From: Pukyongiella litopenaei
GTDB lineage: Bacteria; Pseudomonadota; Alphaproteobacteria; Rhodobacterales; Rhodobacteraceae
NCBI RefSeq assembly: GCF_003008555.2
Contig: NZ_CP027665.1
Coordinates: forward strand, 2,294,001-2,358,000
Length of the DNA stretch: 64,000 nt
Reading direction: 5' to 3'
Positions 37,403 to 47,055 of the stretch are shown here, piece by piece (positions within the stretch are counted from its first letter, which is position 1; each line of letters begins with the position of its first letter). Position numbers and translations under genes: made by a program. Under the pieces are notes generated by a model. The model saw only the letters and a program-made list of their open reading frames with translations. It made no database searches and had not been told where the DNA came from.

Positions 37403-37638
37403 GGTGTTTTCTTGCCCAGAAACGCATCAAGATTCAAGATATGTTCCGAGGCCGCGGGCGGCCCCGAACCGTTTACTTGGGAACCCTCCCGTAGCGGGAG
37501 AGCTTCCGGCCCCTGGGCCTGATCGCCATTATCACCGCGCGACCGTGCAGGAAATGTCGCGAAGATGTATAGAAAGACAGAACAATGTGGCCAGTCCGAC
37601 GCGATGGCCTGAGAACCAAGACCAAAAGGGGCAACCCG

Positions 37639-37785
37639 ATGAAACGTGGCACCCATGTCAATGTGAAACGCCGAAATGACGAAGTCGGGATCGACATGCC
37701 ATTGCCGCAACAAACGGATTTTGCCCGGGGGGCTGCCCTGCCTGCATCGCCCAGAACCGACACCAAGGCTCTGCGATCATGCTGA
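37639..37785 (+). CDS. Possible 48-residue leader ORF before ZIP gene
   Basis: ATG 37639 has AAGGGG about seven bases upstream. The ORF encodes a basic, unrecognised peptide (starts MKRGTHVNVKRRNDEVG) and its TGA (37783-37785) overlaps the second ATG of the ZIP gene. Neither ZIP start has its own ribosome site, which suggests translational coupling. The rest of 37403-37638 shows nothing recognised apart from the divergent promoters expected there. Confidence 0.35.
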   Translation: MKRGTHVNVKRRNDEVGIDMPLPQQTDFARGAALPASPRTDTKALRSC

Positions 37786-38507
37786 TGCAGGCTTTCCTGT
37801 GGGGGGCGGTCGCCGGTGGCGCGCTGTTGGTCGGCGCGTTTGTCGGCTATTTTGCAAATCTCCCGAAGATGCTCAGCTCATCCGTGATGGCATTCGGCAT
37901 CGGGGTCCTCGTGTCGGCCCTGTCGTTCGACCTGATGAGCGAAGCCTATCTGGTCGGGGGGCTTTGGGGGTCGGTGGCCGGGTTCGTTGCGGGCGCGGCG
38001 CTCTATGCGATCGCGAATTTCATCCTGGCCAGCGCAGGTGCGAAGCACCGGAAGAAGTCATCCGGTGCCGCGGGAGGCGCGGCGATTGCCATCGCCATCG
38101 GCTCGCTTCTCGATGGAATTCCGGAATCCGCGGCCATTGGCATATCGCTGCTTGACGGGGAAGGCGTCGCCCTCGTGACCGTCATCGCGATCTTCGTTTC
38201 GAACATCCCGGAAGGGCTTTCCAGTTCGACCGGCATGAAGGCAGAGGGCCGGTCCGCCGGGTATGTCTTTTCGCTTTGGGGTGGGATTGCGGCCCTTTGT
38301 GCTGTCGCGTCCCTGTTGGGATATGCCGTCATCGGTGGTCTGGATGAAACCTGGATCGGCGCGGCGACAGCGGTTGCCGCAGGCGCGATATTCGTCATGT
38401 TGATAGACACGATGGTGCCGGAGGCCTTTGAGGAAATCCATGGGCTTTCCGGGATCATGGCGGCCGGCGGCTTTCTGTTCGCCTTCTGCCTCAGCCATCT
38501 GTTGTAG
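37779..38507 (+). CDS. ZIP-family metal transporter
   Basis: Membrane protein of 242 residues (or 240 from ATG 37785) with about eight helices. The metal-site motifs of helices IV and V are intact: SLLDGIPESAAIG and IFVSNIPEGLSSS. A short basic loop (AKHRKKSSG) lies before helix IV. ZIP proteins import zinc or other divalent metals. It is divergent from the copper-associated genes. Confidence 0.9.
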   Translation: MLMQAFLWGAVAGGALLVGAFVGYFANLPKMLSSSVMAFGIGVLVSALSFDLMSEAYLVGGLWGSVAGFVAGAALYAIANFILASAGAKHRKKSSGAAGGAAIAIAIGSLLDGIPESAAIGISLLDGEGVALVTVIAIFVSNIPEGLSSSTGMKAEGRSAGYVFSLWGGIAALCAVASLLGYAVIGGLDETWIGAATAVAAGAIFVMLIDTMVPEAFEEIHGLSGIMAAGGFLFAFCLSHLL

Positions 38508-38686
38508 AGCCGACGCATCGCACCCGCCAATCCCCGATCGGGGCGAGCAAACCTCGGCGCCGCCGGAGAATTGCGCGGGCACGGGCGGGCAGCGGAAGCT
38601 GAGACAACAGAGGTCTGTCGACGCGGCCTCTGCGCGTTCACGCGCGCGCGATGTGTCACCGGATGTCACCGGCGGCCCGTCTGTCG

Positions 38687-38726
38687 CCTGCTGGCCCGCC
38701 CGTCACATCGGCGGGGGGCCAGCAGG
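38687..38726. terminator. Long GC hairpin after gamma-glutamyltransferase gene
   Basis: CCTGCTGGCC and GGCCAGCAGG form a perfect 10-bp stem with a partly self-paired loop, 18 bp past the 3' end of the minus-strand gene and between convergent genes. There is no T run, so termination is uncertain. Confidence 0.4.
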
Positions 38727-38743
38727 TCCGGATCATGGGTCGG

Positions 38744-40489
38744 TTAGTAACCGACGGCCTTGCCGGATGACGCGCGGCTATCGATCGCGCCGTAATAGCG
38801 GGCGTCACCGCCGCCGGCTTCGATCTCGGCCAGGTCGCGGCCGCCAACGAGGATGCCCGCTGCCTGCCCCCAGATCGTCCAGTCCGGGTCGATGCCGACC
38901 TTGTAGCCCATCCCGGTCAGCAGCCGGATCGTGTCGGGCGACAGGCCGTTCGGCTCCATCTTGATGTCGTCGGGCAGCCACTGGTGATGGATGCGCGGCG
39001 CGTCGATGGCTTCCTGCATGTCCATCCCATGGTCGATCACGTTCATGATCGATTCCAGCGTGATGGTGATGATGCGCGGCCCGCCGGGACTGCCGATGAC
39101 CATGAAGGGTTCGCCATCCTTGGAGATCACGGTCGGGCTCATCGACGAAAGCGGCGACTTGCGCGGCTGGATCGCGTTGGCTTCGCCCTGGACCAGCCCA
39201 TAGGCATTGGCCGAACCGGGCTTGGAGGTGAAGTCGTCCATCTCGTTGTTGAGCAGGATGCCCGTTCCGTCCGCGACGACGCCGGCACCGTATGACCCGT
39301 TGAGCGTGTAGGTGACCGCGACCGCGTTGCCTTCTTCGTCGATGATCGAATAATGCGTGGTCTCGTTCGATTCACCCATGCCTTCAGGCATCAGCCCCTC
39401 CGATACGCCGGCCCGGTAGGGATCGATCCTGCCGCGGATCTCGGCGGCATAGGCCTTGTCCAGCAGCTTCTCGACCGGGTTCTCGACGAAATCGGGATCG
39501 CCCAGCGCGCTGTTGCGGTCGACAAAGGCATGACGCATCGCTTCGACCATGAGATGCACGGTCGCGGCCGAATTCGCGCCGAGATAGCCGATCGGATAGC
39601 CTTCGAGAACGTTGAGGATCTCGCAGATGATCAACCCGCCCGAGCTCGGAGGGGGGGACGAGATGATGTCATAGCCGCGATAGCTGCAGGCGATCGGCTC
39701 CATCTCGCGCACCTTGTACTGCTCGAAATCCTCGAGGCTCAGGATGCCGCCCTTGTCCTGGCTCGCCTTGACGATCTTCTCGGCGGTGGCGCCCTTGTAG
39801 AACCCGTCGAGACCCTGATCGGCAATCGCGGTCAGCGTTGCGGCGAGATCGGATTGAACCAGCACATCGCCGACAACGAACGGGGTGCCGTCGCTCTTGG
39901 AGAAGATCGCCTTGGCGGCCGGGTCGCCGCCAAAAACCTCGCTGGCGCCCCAGTTCAGCGAATCCACGTCATAGGCATTCAGCGCGAACCCGTCCCGGGC
40001 CAGCGCGATTGCCGGGTCGATCAGGTCATGGCTCGAAAGCTTGCCGTATTTCTCGCGCGCATATTCGAGACCGGCCACCGTGCCGGGCACGCCGACCGCG
40101 AGATAGCCCGCCCAGCTCGCGTCTTCGACGATGTTCCCGTCAGCGTCGAGATACATGTCCTGTGTCGCGGCGAGCGGCGCCCGTTCGCGGAAATCCAGGA
40201 ATGTCGACGTGCCGTCCTTCATGCGGATGGTCATGAAGCCGCCGCCGCCGATATTGCCGGCTTCCGGATAGACGACCGCGAGCGCATAGCCCACGGCCAC
40301 GGCCGCGTCGACGGCGTTTCCGCCCTTCTTCAGCACCTCCACGCCGACTTCGGACGCCAGGTGCTGTGCCGTCACCACCATGCCGTGATCGGCCTTCACC
40401 GGCTCCAAGGACGCGGCAAAGGCCGGCTGGTAGATGACGGACGCCGCGACCAGTCCGGTCGTTGCTATCAGGTTCGCTAAAAGTCTCAT
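38744..40489 (-). CDS. ggt: Gamma-glutamyltransferase
   Basis: Periplasmic Ntn-hydrolase of 581 residues made as a proenzyme and self-cleaved. Signal peptide MRLLANLIATTGLVAASV. The cleavage/nucleophile Thr is T377, the first Thr of TTHYSIIDEEGN; oxyanion and substrate motifs GGGGFMTIR, LDFRERAP, SPPPSSGG and SPLSSMSPT, GSPGGPRI are all present. It removes gamma-glutamyl groups from glutathione and similar peptides. ATG 40489 follows AAGGGAACTG; the long upstream frame is rejected. Divergent from a peptide ABC transporter operon that also carries an aminopeptidase, suggesting use of the released dipeptides. Confidence 0.95.
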   Translation of the reverse strand: MRLLANLIATTGLVAASVIYQPAFAASLEPVKADHGMVVTAQHLASEVGVEVLKKGGNAVDAAVAVGYALAVVYPEAGNIGGGGFMTIRMKDGTSTFLDFRERAPLAATQDMYLDADGNIVEDASWAGYLAVGVPGTVAGLEYAREKYGKLSSHDLIDPAIALARDGFALNAYDVDSLNWGASEVFGGDPAAKAIFSKSDGTPFVVGDVLVQSDLAATLTAIADQGLDGFYKGATAEKIVKASQDKGGILSLEDFEQYKVREMEPIACSYRGYDIISSPPPSSGGLIICEILNVLEGYPIGYLGANSAATVHLMVEAMRHAFVDRNSALGDPDFVENPVEKLLDKAYAAEIRGRIDPYRAGVSEGLMPEGMGESNETTHYSIIDEEGNAVAVTYTLNGSYGAGVVADGTGILLNNEMDDFTSKPGSANAYGLVQGEANAIQPRKSPLSSMSPTVISKDGEPFMVIGSPGGPRIITITLESIMNVIDHGMDMQEAIDAPRIHHQWLPDDIKMEPNGLSPDTIRLLTGMGYKVGIDPDWTIWGQAAGILVGGRDLAEIEAGGGDARYYGAIDSRASSGKAVGY

Positions 40490-40978
40490 CAGTTCCCTTC
40501 TCCAAAAGACGGCCAAGTCCAGAGCGGCCGTGACGAATGTCATCGCATGATGACAAGGCTTGTGGTCGACCACGCCCGTGGCGGGCAAATCTGCCCCACA
40601 CGGGACCGAGTAATGACCCATCGCGGTCTGCGCAACGCCCCGTGTTCGGGCCGGTTGCCGCCGATGCGGAACAGCGTGGGACGGGCGTTGGCTTGCAGGT
40701 GCAGCTTCACCGATCATTGCCAGCGCCCATCCTGTCGCCGGAACGGCATGGACGGCATGGTTTCCCTCCCCCGGGCAGGGGAAATGCTATCGAAAGACCG
40801 GTGCAGAGTCCGTGCGAAACACCGGCGTCTCCGGCAATCTGGCGCAGGTTTGCTGCTTCCATCTTCGGATCGGCGCACAATTTTCCCGGCGGCATGAATC
40901 TGCAGAGACGGTGACCGGGGGCTGGCTTTGGCGATCCGTCAGCCCGGCCGGCCGCGCCCGCCCCCGAGACCCTCCGGT

Positions 40979-40998
40979 TCCGGTGCGCGGGCACCGGA
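40979..40998. other. 8-bp perfect hairpin in transporter leader
   Basis: TCCGGTGC-GCGG-GCACCGGA, tetraloop hairpin about 275 bp before the binding-protein gene. No T run follows. Confidence 0.35.
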
Positions 40999-41089
40999 CG
41001 GGCCATCGCCATGGGTCGGAATCAGGCAGGCCGCGCGGTCGCGGCCCCGTGCATCCGGTCGGATACCAATTCCGGCGCGCATCCCGAAC

Positions 41090-41110
41090 TGACGCCGGAA
41101 ACCGGCGTCA
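41090..41110. other. 9-bp perfect hairpin in transporter leader
   Basis: TGACGCCGG-AAA-CCGGCGTCA, about 165 bp before the binding-protein start. Could be a protein-binding palindrome or an mRNA stem; no T run follows. Confidence 0.35.
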
Positions 41111-41273
41111 TTGGCCGGATCTCGCCTTGTATTCGCCGGGAAACGTCGCGGCCTTTGCGCTAGCGTTCCGGTGCAGCGAGGGCGCTTGCGAAATCACGGG
41201 GCCAGCCCGGCGCAACACCGATGAGGGTGTCGCGCAAGGCCGGGGGGGCGACAGAGAAAATCGGGGAGGATTC

Positions 41274-42950
41274 ATGCGTTTATTCATCGGTGTGGGAACC
41301 ATGGTCGCGACCGCCATATGTGCGGGCACGGGCGATCTGCGGGCAGGAGAGAGCCGGGACGCCTTGATGGAGGCCCACCGCGGCGGCTCCATGCGCTTTG
41401 TTTCAAAGGCGGCCTTCGGGTCTGCCGACCCGCATATCAACTATCACTCGCTGTTCTGGATGATGAGCCAGAGCGTCTATGACGGGCTGGTCGCCTACAA
41501 GAAGGCGGAAGGCGCCGAAAGCACGACGGTCGTGCCCGATCTGGCCGAAGACATGCCGGTCATCTCGAATGACGGAAAGACCTATACGTTCAAGATCCGC
41601 AAAGGCGTTCATTTCTCGAATGGCAAGGAACTGACGGTCGAGGACGTGCAGGCGTCGCTGCGGCGCATCTTCAAGGTTGCCAGCCCGACCGCCGGGTCGT
41701 TCTACAACGGGATCGTCGGGGCCGAGGACTGCCTTGCCGCGCCGGGCGACTGCACGCTGGAGGGGGGCGTGAGCGTCGATCCCGGTGCCGGAACCGTCAC
41801 CATCAACCTGACCCGACCCGATGCCGAATTCCTCTACAAGCTGTCGGTTCCCCATGCCTATATCGTGCCGGCCGATACGCCCGCCTCGGATACGGGCACC
41901 GTGCCGACGCCCGGCACCGGCGCCTACATGATCGAGAGCTACGATCCGAACAAATCCGTGATCCTGAAACGCAACCCGGCCTTTGTCGAATGGAGTGTCG
42001 ATGCCCAGCCCGACGGGTTCGTGGATGAGCTCCGGATCGATTTCGGCCTGACCGAGGAGGCGCAGGTCAACGCCATCATCAATGGCCAGGCCGATATGAT
42101 GACGGACAGCCCGCCTTCGGACCGGCTGGTGGAGATCGGCACGAATTTCGCCGATCAGGTCCATATCAATCCGCAGGCCGCGTTCTGGTATGTGCCGCTC
42201 AACATGAACATCCCGCCGTTCGACAATCTCAAGGCGCGCCAGGCCTTTGCCCATGCCGTGAACCTGAACGTTCCGGTCGATTTCTTCGGCGGCCCGCGGC
42301 TGGCATCGCCGACCTGCCAGGTGCTGCCGCAAGGGTTTCCGGGCTACAGGCCCTTTTGTCTTCACACGAAGAACCCCGGCGAGGCCTGGACCGGCCCGGA
42401 CATGGAAAAGGCGAGGGCGCTGGTCGAAGCATCCGGCACGCAGGGCCAGAAGGTTGCCGTCGTGGTCGATGACAGCGACGCGGGGCGCAATATCGGTCTC
42501 TACCTGCAAAGCGTGCTGACCGATCTCGGCTATGATGCCAGCGTCAACTCGATCTCGGGCAATATCCACTTCACCTATATCCAGAACACGAACAACAAGG
42601 TGCAGGCGTCGGTGTCGCAATGGTATGCCGACTATCCGGCCGCGGCGAATTTCCTGAACGTGTTGATCGGCTGCGGGTCGTTCCACCCCGGTTCGGATTC
42701 TTCGATCAACATCTCCGGAATGTGCGATGAGAAGATCCAGGCGAGGATGGACCAGGCGATGGCGCTGGGCTCGACCGATCCGGAGGCGGCTAACGACCTG
42801 TGGTCCGAAATCGACCGCGAGGTGATGGAACAGGTGCCGATGGTGCCGCTGTTCAACCCCTCCAATGTCGACTTCGCGTCCAAGCGGATGGGGAACTACA
42901 TGTTCTCGCCGCAATACCACATCGTCTATGCGAACGCCTGGGTTCAGTAG
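41274..42950 (+). CDS. Peptide/dipeptide ABC substrate-binding protein
   Basis: SBP_bac_5 family protein of 558 residues with a signal peptide (MRLFIGVGTMVATAICAGTG). Family text: NGKELTVEDVQASLRRIF, TPGTGAYMIESYDPNKSV and QWYADYPAAANFLNVLIGCGS, the last a cluster-C binding-protein signature. Four or more cysteines may form disulfides. GGGGAGG precedes ATG 41274; the long upstream frame is not coding. First gene of a five-gene importer operon followed by an aminopeptidase. Confidence 0.94.
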   Translation: MRLFIGVGTMVATAICAGTGDLRAGESRDALMEAHRGGSMRFVSKAAFGSADPHINYHSLFWMMSQSVYDGLVAYKKAEGAESTTVVPDLAEDMPVISNDGKTYTFKIRKGVHFSNGKELTVEDVQASLRRIFKVASPTAGSFYNGIVGAEDCLAAPGDCTLEGGVSVDPGAGTVTINLTRPDAEFLYKLSVPHAYIVPADTPASDTGTVPTPGTGAYMIESYDPNKSVILKRNPAFVEWSVDAQPDGFVDELRIDFGLTEEAQVNAIINGQADMMTDSPPSDRLVEIGTNFADQVHINPQAAFWYVPLNMNIPPFDNLKARQAFAHAVNLNVPVDFFGGPRLASPTCQVLPQGFPGYRPFCLHTKNPGEAWTGPDMEKARALVEASGTQGQKVAVVVDDSDAGRNIGLYLQSVLTDLGYDASVNSISGNIHFTYIQNTNNKVQASVSQWYADYPAAANFLNVLIGCGSFHPGSDSSINISGMCDEKIQARMDQAMALGSTDPEAANDLWSEIDREVMEQVPMVPLFNPSNVDFASKRMGNYMFSPQYHIVYANAWVQ

Positions 42951-42952
42951 GC

Positions 42953-44005
42953 ATGGCCGATACCGATCAAGACGCGGCTGCACCCGACCGGGTGCGGCCG
43001 CTGCCGGGCCAACCGCAATGCGCCACCGGCGAGGGCGCGGTGAGACGGGTGCTGCGTTGGCTGGCCGAAGACAGGAGCTCGCTCGCGGCGGCGGCAACCC
43101 TGCTGATCGTCCTCGCGGTCACGCTGCTGGCCCCCGTCTATGCCGACAAGATCAGCGGTCGCGATCCGTTCCGTTCGCAATCCGGCGCGACGGTCGTACT
43201 GGATGGGGTGCCCGTCCAGGTGATCCAGCAGTCGACCGAGGGGCTGGGCCTCGGGGTCACGCCGATCGGGCCGACATGGAAACCCGGCCCCTATTTTCTC
43301 GGGGCCGATATGCAGGGCCGCGATGTCATGTCACGTGTCCTCTACGGCGGGCAGGCCTCGCTGATCGTCGCCAGCGCCGCCGCGATCGTCACCCTGACCC
43401 TGGCCGCGTCGATCGGCATATGCGCGGGCTTTTTCGGAGGGTGGGTCGATTGGGTCGTGTCGCACCTGCTCGATGTTCTCTGGGCGTTTCCGGTCTACCT
43501 GTTCGCGATATCGCTCGCGATCGTCCTGTTGACGGCCGACCTGCATGTCGGGCCGATCGTGATATCGGCGACCTCGCTCTGGGTTCCGATCCTGATCGTC
43601 GGCATCATCTATGTTCCCTATGTGGCGCGACCGATCCGCGGGCAGGTCCTGGCGCTGCGCGAGGTCGAGTTCGTCAAGGCGGCGGTCGGTCTCGGCATTC
43701 CGACCCACCGGATACTGCTGCTGGACATCCTGCCCAATGTCGCGACGTCGATCATGGTTTTCCTGCCCATGATGATCGCCCTGAATATCGGCACGGAAAG
43801 CGCGCTTTCGTTCCTGTCGCTCGGAGTGCAGCCGCCCGGTGCCAGCTGGGGGACCGTGATCCGCGACGGGCAATCCCTGATCTACACCCGCCCGTGGGTC
43901 GCGATTGCGCCGGGCATCATGGTGATCATCACCATCGCCGCCCTCAATGTGCTGGGGGACGGGATGCGCCAGGCCTTCGACCCTCGCGCGCAGCTGCGGG
44001 GTTGA
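42953..44005 (+). CDS. Peptide ABC permease, DppC type
   Basis: Inner-membrane protein of 350 residues with six helices. After helix 1 there is a periplasmic loop, then FLGADMQGRDVMSRVLYGGQ, a typical DppC/OppC motif, and an EAA-type loop (GLGIPTHRILLLDILPN). Starts two bases after the binding-protein gene. Here the DppC-type gene precedes the DppB-type one, the reverse of the usual order. Confidence 0.93.
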   Translation: MADTDQDAAAPDRVRPLPGQPQCATGEGAVRRVLRWLAEDRSSLAAAATLLIVLAVTLLAPVYADKISGRDPFRSQSGATVVLDGVPVQVIQQSTEGLGLGVTPIGPTWKPGPYFLGADMQGRDVMSRVLYGGQASLIVASAAAIVTLTLAASIGICAGFFGGWVDWVVSHLLDVLWAFPVYLFAISLAIVLLTADLHVGPIVISATSLWVPILIVGIIYVPYVARPIRGQVLALREVEFVKAAVGLGIPTHRILLLDILPNVATSIMVFLPMMIALNIGTESALSFLSLGVQPPGASWGTVIRDGQSLIYTRPWVAIAPGIMVIITIAALNVLGDGMRQAFDPRAQLRG

Positions 44006-44008
44006 GCC

Positions 44009-44980
44009 ATGTTCGTGATGATCCTGCAAAGGTTGACGCAGATGGTGTTCGTCATGTTCGGCATCAGCGTGCTCGTGTTCCTCATCTTCTTCGCCACACC
44101 CGGGGCCGACCCGGCGGCGCGTATCGCCGGGCGCAACGCCGCACCCGAAACCGTGGCCGCCGTCCGCAGGGAATTCGGCTTTGATCAGCCGAAGGCGACC
44201 CAATACGCCATCATGATGCGCAAGCTGTTCGTCATGCGCGACCTCGAATCCTTCGTGAATCGCGGCATGAAGGTGGTGCCGGCGATTGCCGAGGCCACGC
44301 CGATAACCCTGTCGCTGGTCTTTGGGGCGGCCGTGTTCTGGGTGATCGGCAGTATCCTCATGGGGGCGGCCGCTGCCGCGCTTCGCGGCGGCATCATCGA
44401 CAGGACGCTCATGATCGTGTCTCTGATCGGCCTGGCGATGCCGGTGTTCTGGCTGGGCGAGATGGTCAACCTGGTGACGCAGGGGCGATGGCACGATACC
44501 GTCCTGTTTTCCTGGGTGCCCGGGTTGGGCTATGTGGCGCTGACCGAGGATCCGCCGGGCTGGGCCAGGGCCCTGATATTGCCATGGCTGACATTGGCCA
44601 CCACCTATATTGGGTTCTATGCCCGGATCCTGAGGGCCAGCCTGATCGACGTCTACCAGGAGGACTTCATCCACGCCGCCCGCGCCCGCGGCATTGCCGA
44701 ATGGCGGATCATGATGCGCCACGCGCTGCGCTGTTCGCTGGTGCCTTTTGCAACGCTTTTCGGGCTCGATTTCGGTGTGCTCGTCGGTGGCGGCGCGCTG
44801 GTGACCGAGGTCGTGTTCGGGCTGAACGGCGTGGGCAAGCTGACCTATGATTCCCTGCAGAACCTGGATCTGCCGATGATCATGGCGAGCGTGATCTACG
44901 CCTCGTTTTTCGTCGTCCTCGCCAATGCCGCGGTCGATGTCGCCTATGTGGCGCTTGACCCTAGGGTGAGGACGCGATGA
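44009..44980 (+). CDS. Peptide ABC permease, DppB type
   Basis: Inner-membrane protein of 323 residues, six helices. N-terminal MILQRLTQMVFVMFGISVLVF and the DppB loop ARARGIAEWRIMMRHALRC are clear; C-terminal VTEVVFGLNGVGKLTYDS follows. Separated by three bases from the DppC-type gene and overlapping the ATPase gene by 4 bp. Confidence 0.93.
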   Translation: MFVMILQRLTQMVFVMFGISVLVFLIFFATPGADPAARIAGRNAAPETVAAVRREFGFDQPKATQYAIMMRKLFVMRDLESFVNRGMKVVPAIAEATPITLSLVFGAAVFWVIGSILMGAAAAALRGGIIDRTLMIVSLIGLAMPVFWLGEMVNLVTQGRWHDTVLFSWVPGLGYVALTEDPPGWARALILPWLTLATTYIGFYARILRASLIDVYQEDFIHAARARGIAEWRIMMRHALRCSLVPFATLFGLDFGVLVGGGALVTEVVFGLNGVGKLTYDSLQNLDLPMIMASVIYASFFVVLANAAVDVAYVALDPRVRTR

Positions 44981-46005
44981 CGACACCACCGTTGCTCGAG
45001 GTCAGGGACCTCACGATTTCGCTCCGGACCCCGGACGGACAGGGGATCAAGGTCACCGAACGCGTTTCGTTTGGCGTCGGCGAGGGCGAGACGGTATGCG
45101 TGGTGGGCGAATCCGGGTCGGGCAAGACCATCACGCTGATGGGGGTCCTGGGGCTCCTGAACGGGGCGGTCTTTCGCCTGCAGGGGTCGGTGCGGTTCAG
45201 GGGAGACGAGATCCTGAACCGGCCGCAATCGGCATTGCGCAGGATCCGCGGCCGCGAGATTGCCCTCATCCCGCAGGATCCGACCACGGCCCTGACACCG
45301 GTGCGAACCGTCGGCAGCCAGATCGTCGAACAGATGCGGTCGCATGGCAATATCTCGCGCGATGCGGCGCGGCGACGGGCGATCGAGCTGCTCGATGAGG
45401 TGGGCATCGTGGACCCGTCCGGTGCCTTCGACTGTTTCCCGCACCAGCTGTCAGGCGGGATGCGGCAACGGGTCGTCATCGCTGCGGCGCTTTCGTGCAA
45501 TCCGTCGCTGATCATCGCGGATGAACCGACGACCGCGCTGGATGTCACGGTCCAGGCGCAGATCCTCGACCTGCTGGGGCGCCTTTCCAGGAATCTGGGC
45601 CTGGCCATCGTCCTGGTGACCCATGACATGGGGATCGTGGCGGAAATGGCCGATCGCGTTCTGATCATGTATGGCGGCCGCGTGGTCGAACGCGGTGCGC
45701 GAGACGAGATATTCTCGGACCCGTGGCACCCCTATACGGCGGGGCTGCTGGCCTCGATCCCGCCGCTTGACGGCGCGCGCGCGGAACGTCTGCCCTCGAT
45801 CCCGGGCACGCCGCCGCAACCGGGGAACTGGCCCTCGGGCTGCGTGTTCGCACCGCGTTGCGCCCTGAGAACGTCGGCCTGCATGCAGCCCCCGCCGCGA
45901 CATTCCGCAGGCGGGCGCGAGGCATATTGCGTCATCGAACCGCGTGACCGCCGCCCGGTGCGTGCCGGCACCTCCCGCGACATTGCCGTGGATTTCCAGA
46001 CATGA
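44977..46005 (+). CDS. Peptide ABC ATPase, DppD type
   Basis: 342 residues. Walker A GESGSGKTIT, Q-loop LIPQDP, signature LSGGMRQRV, Walker B LIIADEPTTALD and H-loop VLVTHD are all intact. The C-terminal oligopeptide extension with the cysteine cluster (CVFAPRCALRTSACMQ) matches Dpp/Opp ATPases and may hold an Fe-S cluster. Overlaps both neighbours by 4 bp. Confidence 0.94.
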   Translation: MTTPPLLEVRDLTISLRTPDGQGIKVTERVSFGVGEGETVCVVGESGSGKTITLMGVLGLLNGAVFRLQGSVRFRGDEILNRPQSALRRIRGREIALIPQDPTTALTPVRTVGSQIVEQMRSHGNISRDAARRRAIELLDEVGIVDPSGAFDCFPHQLSGGMRQRVVIAAALSCNPSLIIADEPTTALDVTVQAQILDLLGRLSRNLGLAIVLVTHDMGIVAEMADRVLIMYGGRVVERGARDEIFSDPWHPYTAGLLASIPPLDGARAERLPSIPGTPPQPGNWPSGCVFAPRCALRTSACMQPPPRHSAGGREAYCVIEPRDRRPVRAGTSRDIAVDFQT

Positions 46006-47006
46006 TCCAGGACCTGACCCACGCTGATCTGAGCGAACCCATGGTTCGTGTCGCGAACCTGACCAAATCATACGCCTCCGGGAAAACAGGGCTATGGGGG
46101 CGGCCCGCCGGCCCGGTTCGTGCGCTGGATGACGTGAGCCTCGATGTCAGGGCGGGCGAGACCCTGGGGCTGGTCGGCGAATCCGGTTCCGGAAAATCCA
46201 CCCTCGGACGGTCGATCGTGCGGCTCGACGGCGTCGATGAGGGCCGGATCCTGTTTCAGGGCGTCGACATTGCCAGGCTTTCGGGCCGCCAGATCAGCCC
46301 CTACCGGCGGCGTATGCAGATGATCTTCCAGGACACGTCCTCGTCCTTGAATCCCCGCCGCAGGATCGGCGATCTGCTTGCCGAACCGTTGCGGGCGCAT
46401 GGCTGGGACGAAAGCGCCGCCCGGCGGCAGCGCGTCGGGGAACTGATGGAGATCGTCGGGCTGCAGGACGCCTTTTCCCAACGCTGGCCGCACGAACTGT
46501 CGGGCGGCCAGCGCCAGCGCATCGGCATCGCCAGGGCGCTGGCGCTGAAACCCGACCTGATCATAGCGGACGAACCGGTTTCGGCGCTCGACGTGTCGGT
46601 GCAGGCACAGATCGTCAACCTGTTCGCGGATCTGCGCCGTCAGTTCGGAATGACCATGATCTTCGTCTCGCATGACCTCAGCGTCGTTCGCCAGATATCT
46701 GACCGCGTCGCGGTGATGTATCTGGGCTCCATCGTCGAATGCGGCACGACGGACCGGCTTTTTGCCTCTCCGGCGCATCCCTATACGCAGGCGCTGCTGT
46801 CATCCGTCCCGGTGGCGAGCATCGACCCGGGCAAGCGCCGGCAACGGATCATCCTGACGGGCGAGGTCAGCCGGGATGCCGGGGGCGGCTGCAAGTTTCA
46901 CAAGAGATGCGCGTTTGCGCGGGGCGTGTGCCGGGACGAGCAGCCGCCCCTGGCACGGCGCGGCGACGGCAGCCAGGTGGCCTGCCACTTTCCGCTGATG
47001 CCTTGA
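46002..47006 (+). CDS. Peptide ABC ATPase, DppF type
   Basis: 334 residues. Walker A GESGSGKST, signature LSGGQRQRI, Walker [14 protein letters not shown]-loop FVSHDLSVV. The insertion YASGKTGLWGRPAGPVRAL before Walker A is typical of the DppF subfamily. The C-terminal Cys cluster (CKFHKRCAFARGVC) is present. It completes the importer. Confidence 0.94.
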   Translation: MIQDLTHADLSEPMVRVANLTKSYASGKTGLWGRPAGPVRALDDVSLDVRAGETLGLVGESGSGKSTLGRSIVRLDGVDEGRILFQGVDIARLSGRQISPYRRRMQMIFQDTSSSLNPRRRIGDLLAEPLRAHGWDESAARRQRVGELMEIVGLQDAFSQRWPHELSGGQRQRIGIARALALKPDLIIADEPVSALDVSVQAQIVNLFADLRRQFGMTMIFVSHDLSVVRQISDRVAVMYLGSIVECGTTDRLFASPAHPYTQALLSSVPVASIDPGKRRQRIILTGEVSRDAGGGCKFHKRCAFARGVCRDEQPPLARRGDGSQVACHFPLMP

Positions 47007-47055
47007 TCGCCCGCGTGGGCCAAATCCACCCGACCACCTCATACGGAACAGCCAA

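Larger units (their letters stand above)
40490..41273. other. 784-bp divergent intergenic region
   Basis: Lies between ggt and the peptide transporter operon. No supported gene; open frames here lack ribosome sites. It contains two strong hairpins listed separately and a GC-rich segment around 40950-41000. Confidence 0.55.

Noticed and set aside
38520-38745. Direct repeats of GTCACCGG near 38653 as part of the GGTGAC palindrome family
   Set aside because: Repeats are direct, not inverted, and the site lies between gene ends, not in a promoter.
39353-40480. 375-codon plus-strand frame
   Set aside because: Antisense to gamma-glutamyltransferase, which has complete catalytic motifs; no homology seen in the shadow.
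40950-41120. Possible riboswitch upstream of the peptide transporter
   Set aside because: Only two isolated hairpins are visible; no known riboswitch core could be recognised.
40812-41273. Upstream extension of the first binding-protein frame
   Set aside because: Arg/Gly-rich text without motifs; the signal peptide and GGGGAGG site place the start at 41274.
41403-44989. Long minus-strand frames (564 and 552 codons)
   Set aside because: Antisense to well-supported peptide transporter genes; composition typical of GC-driven shadow frames.
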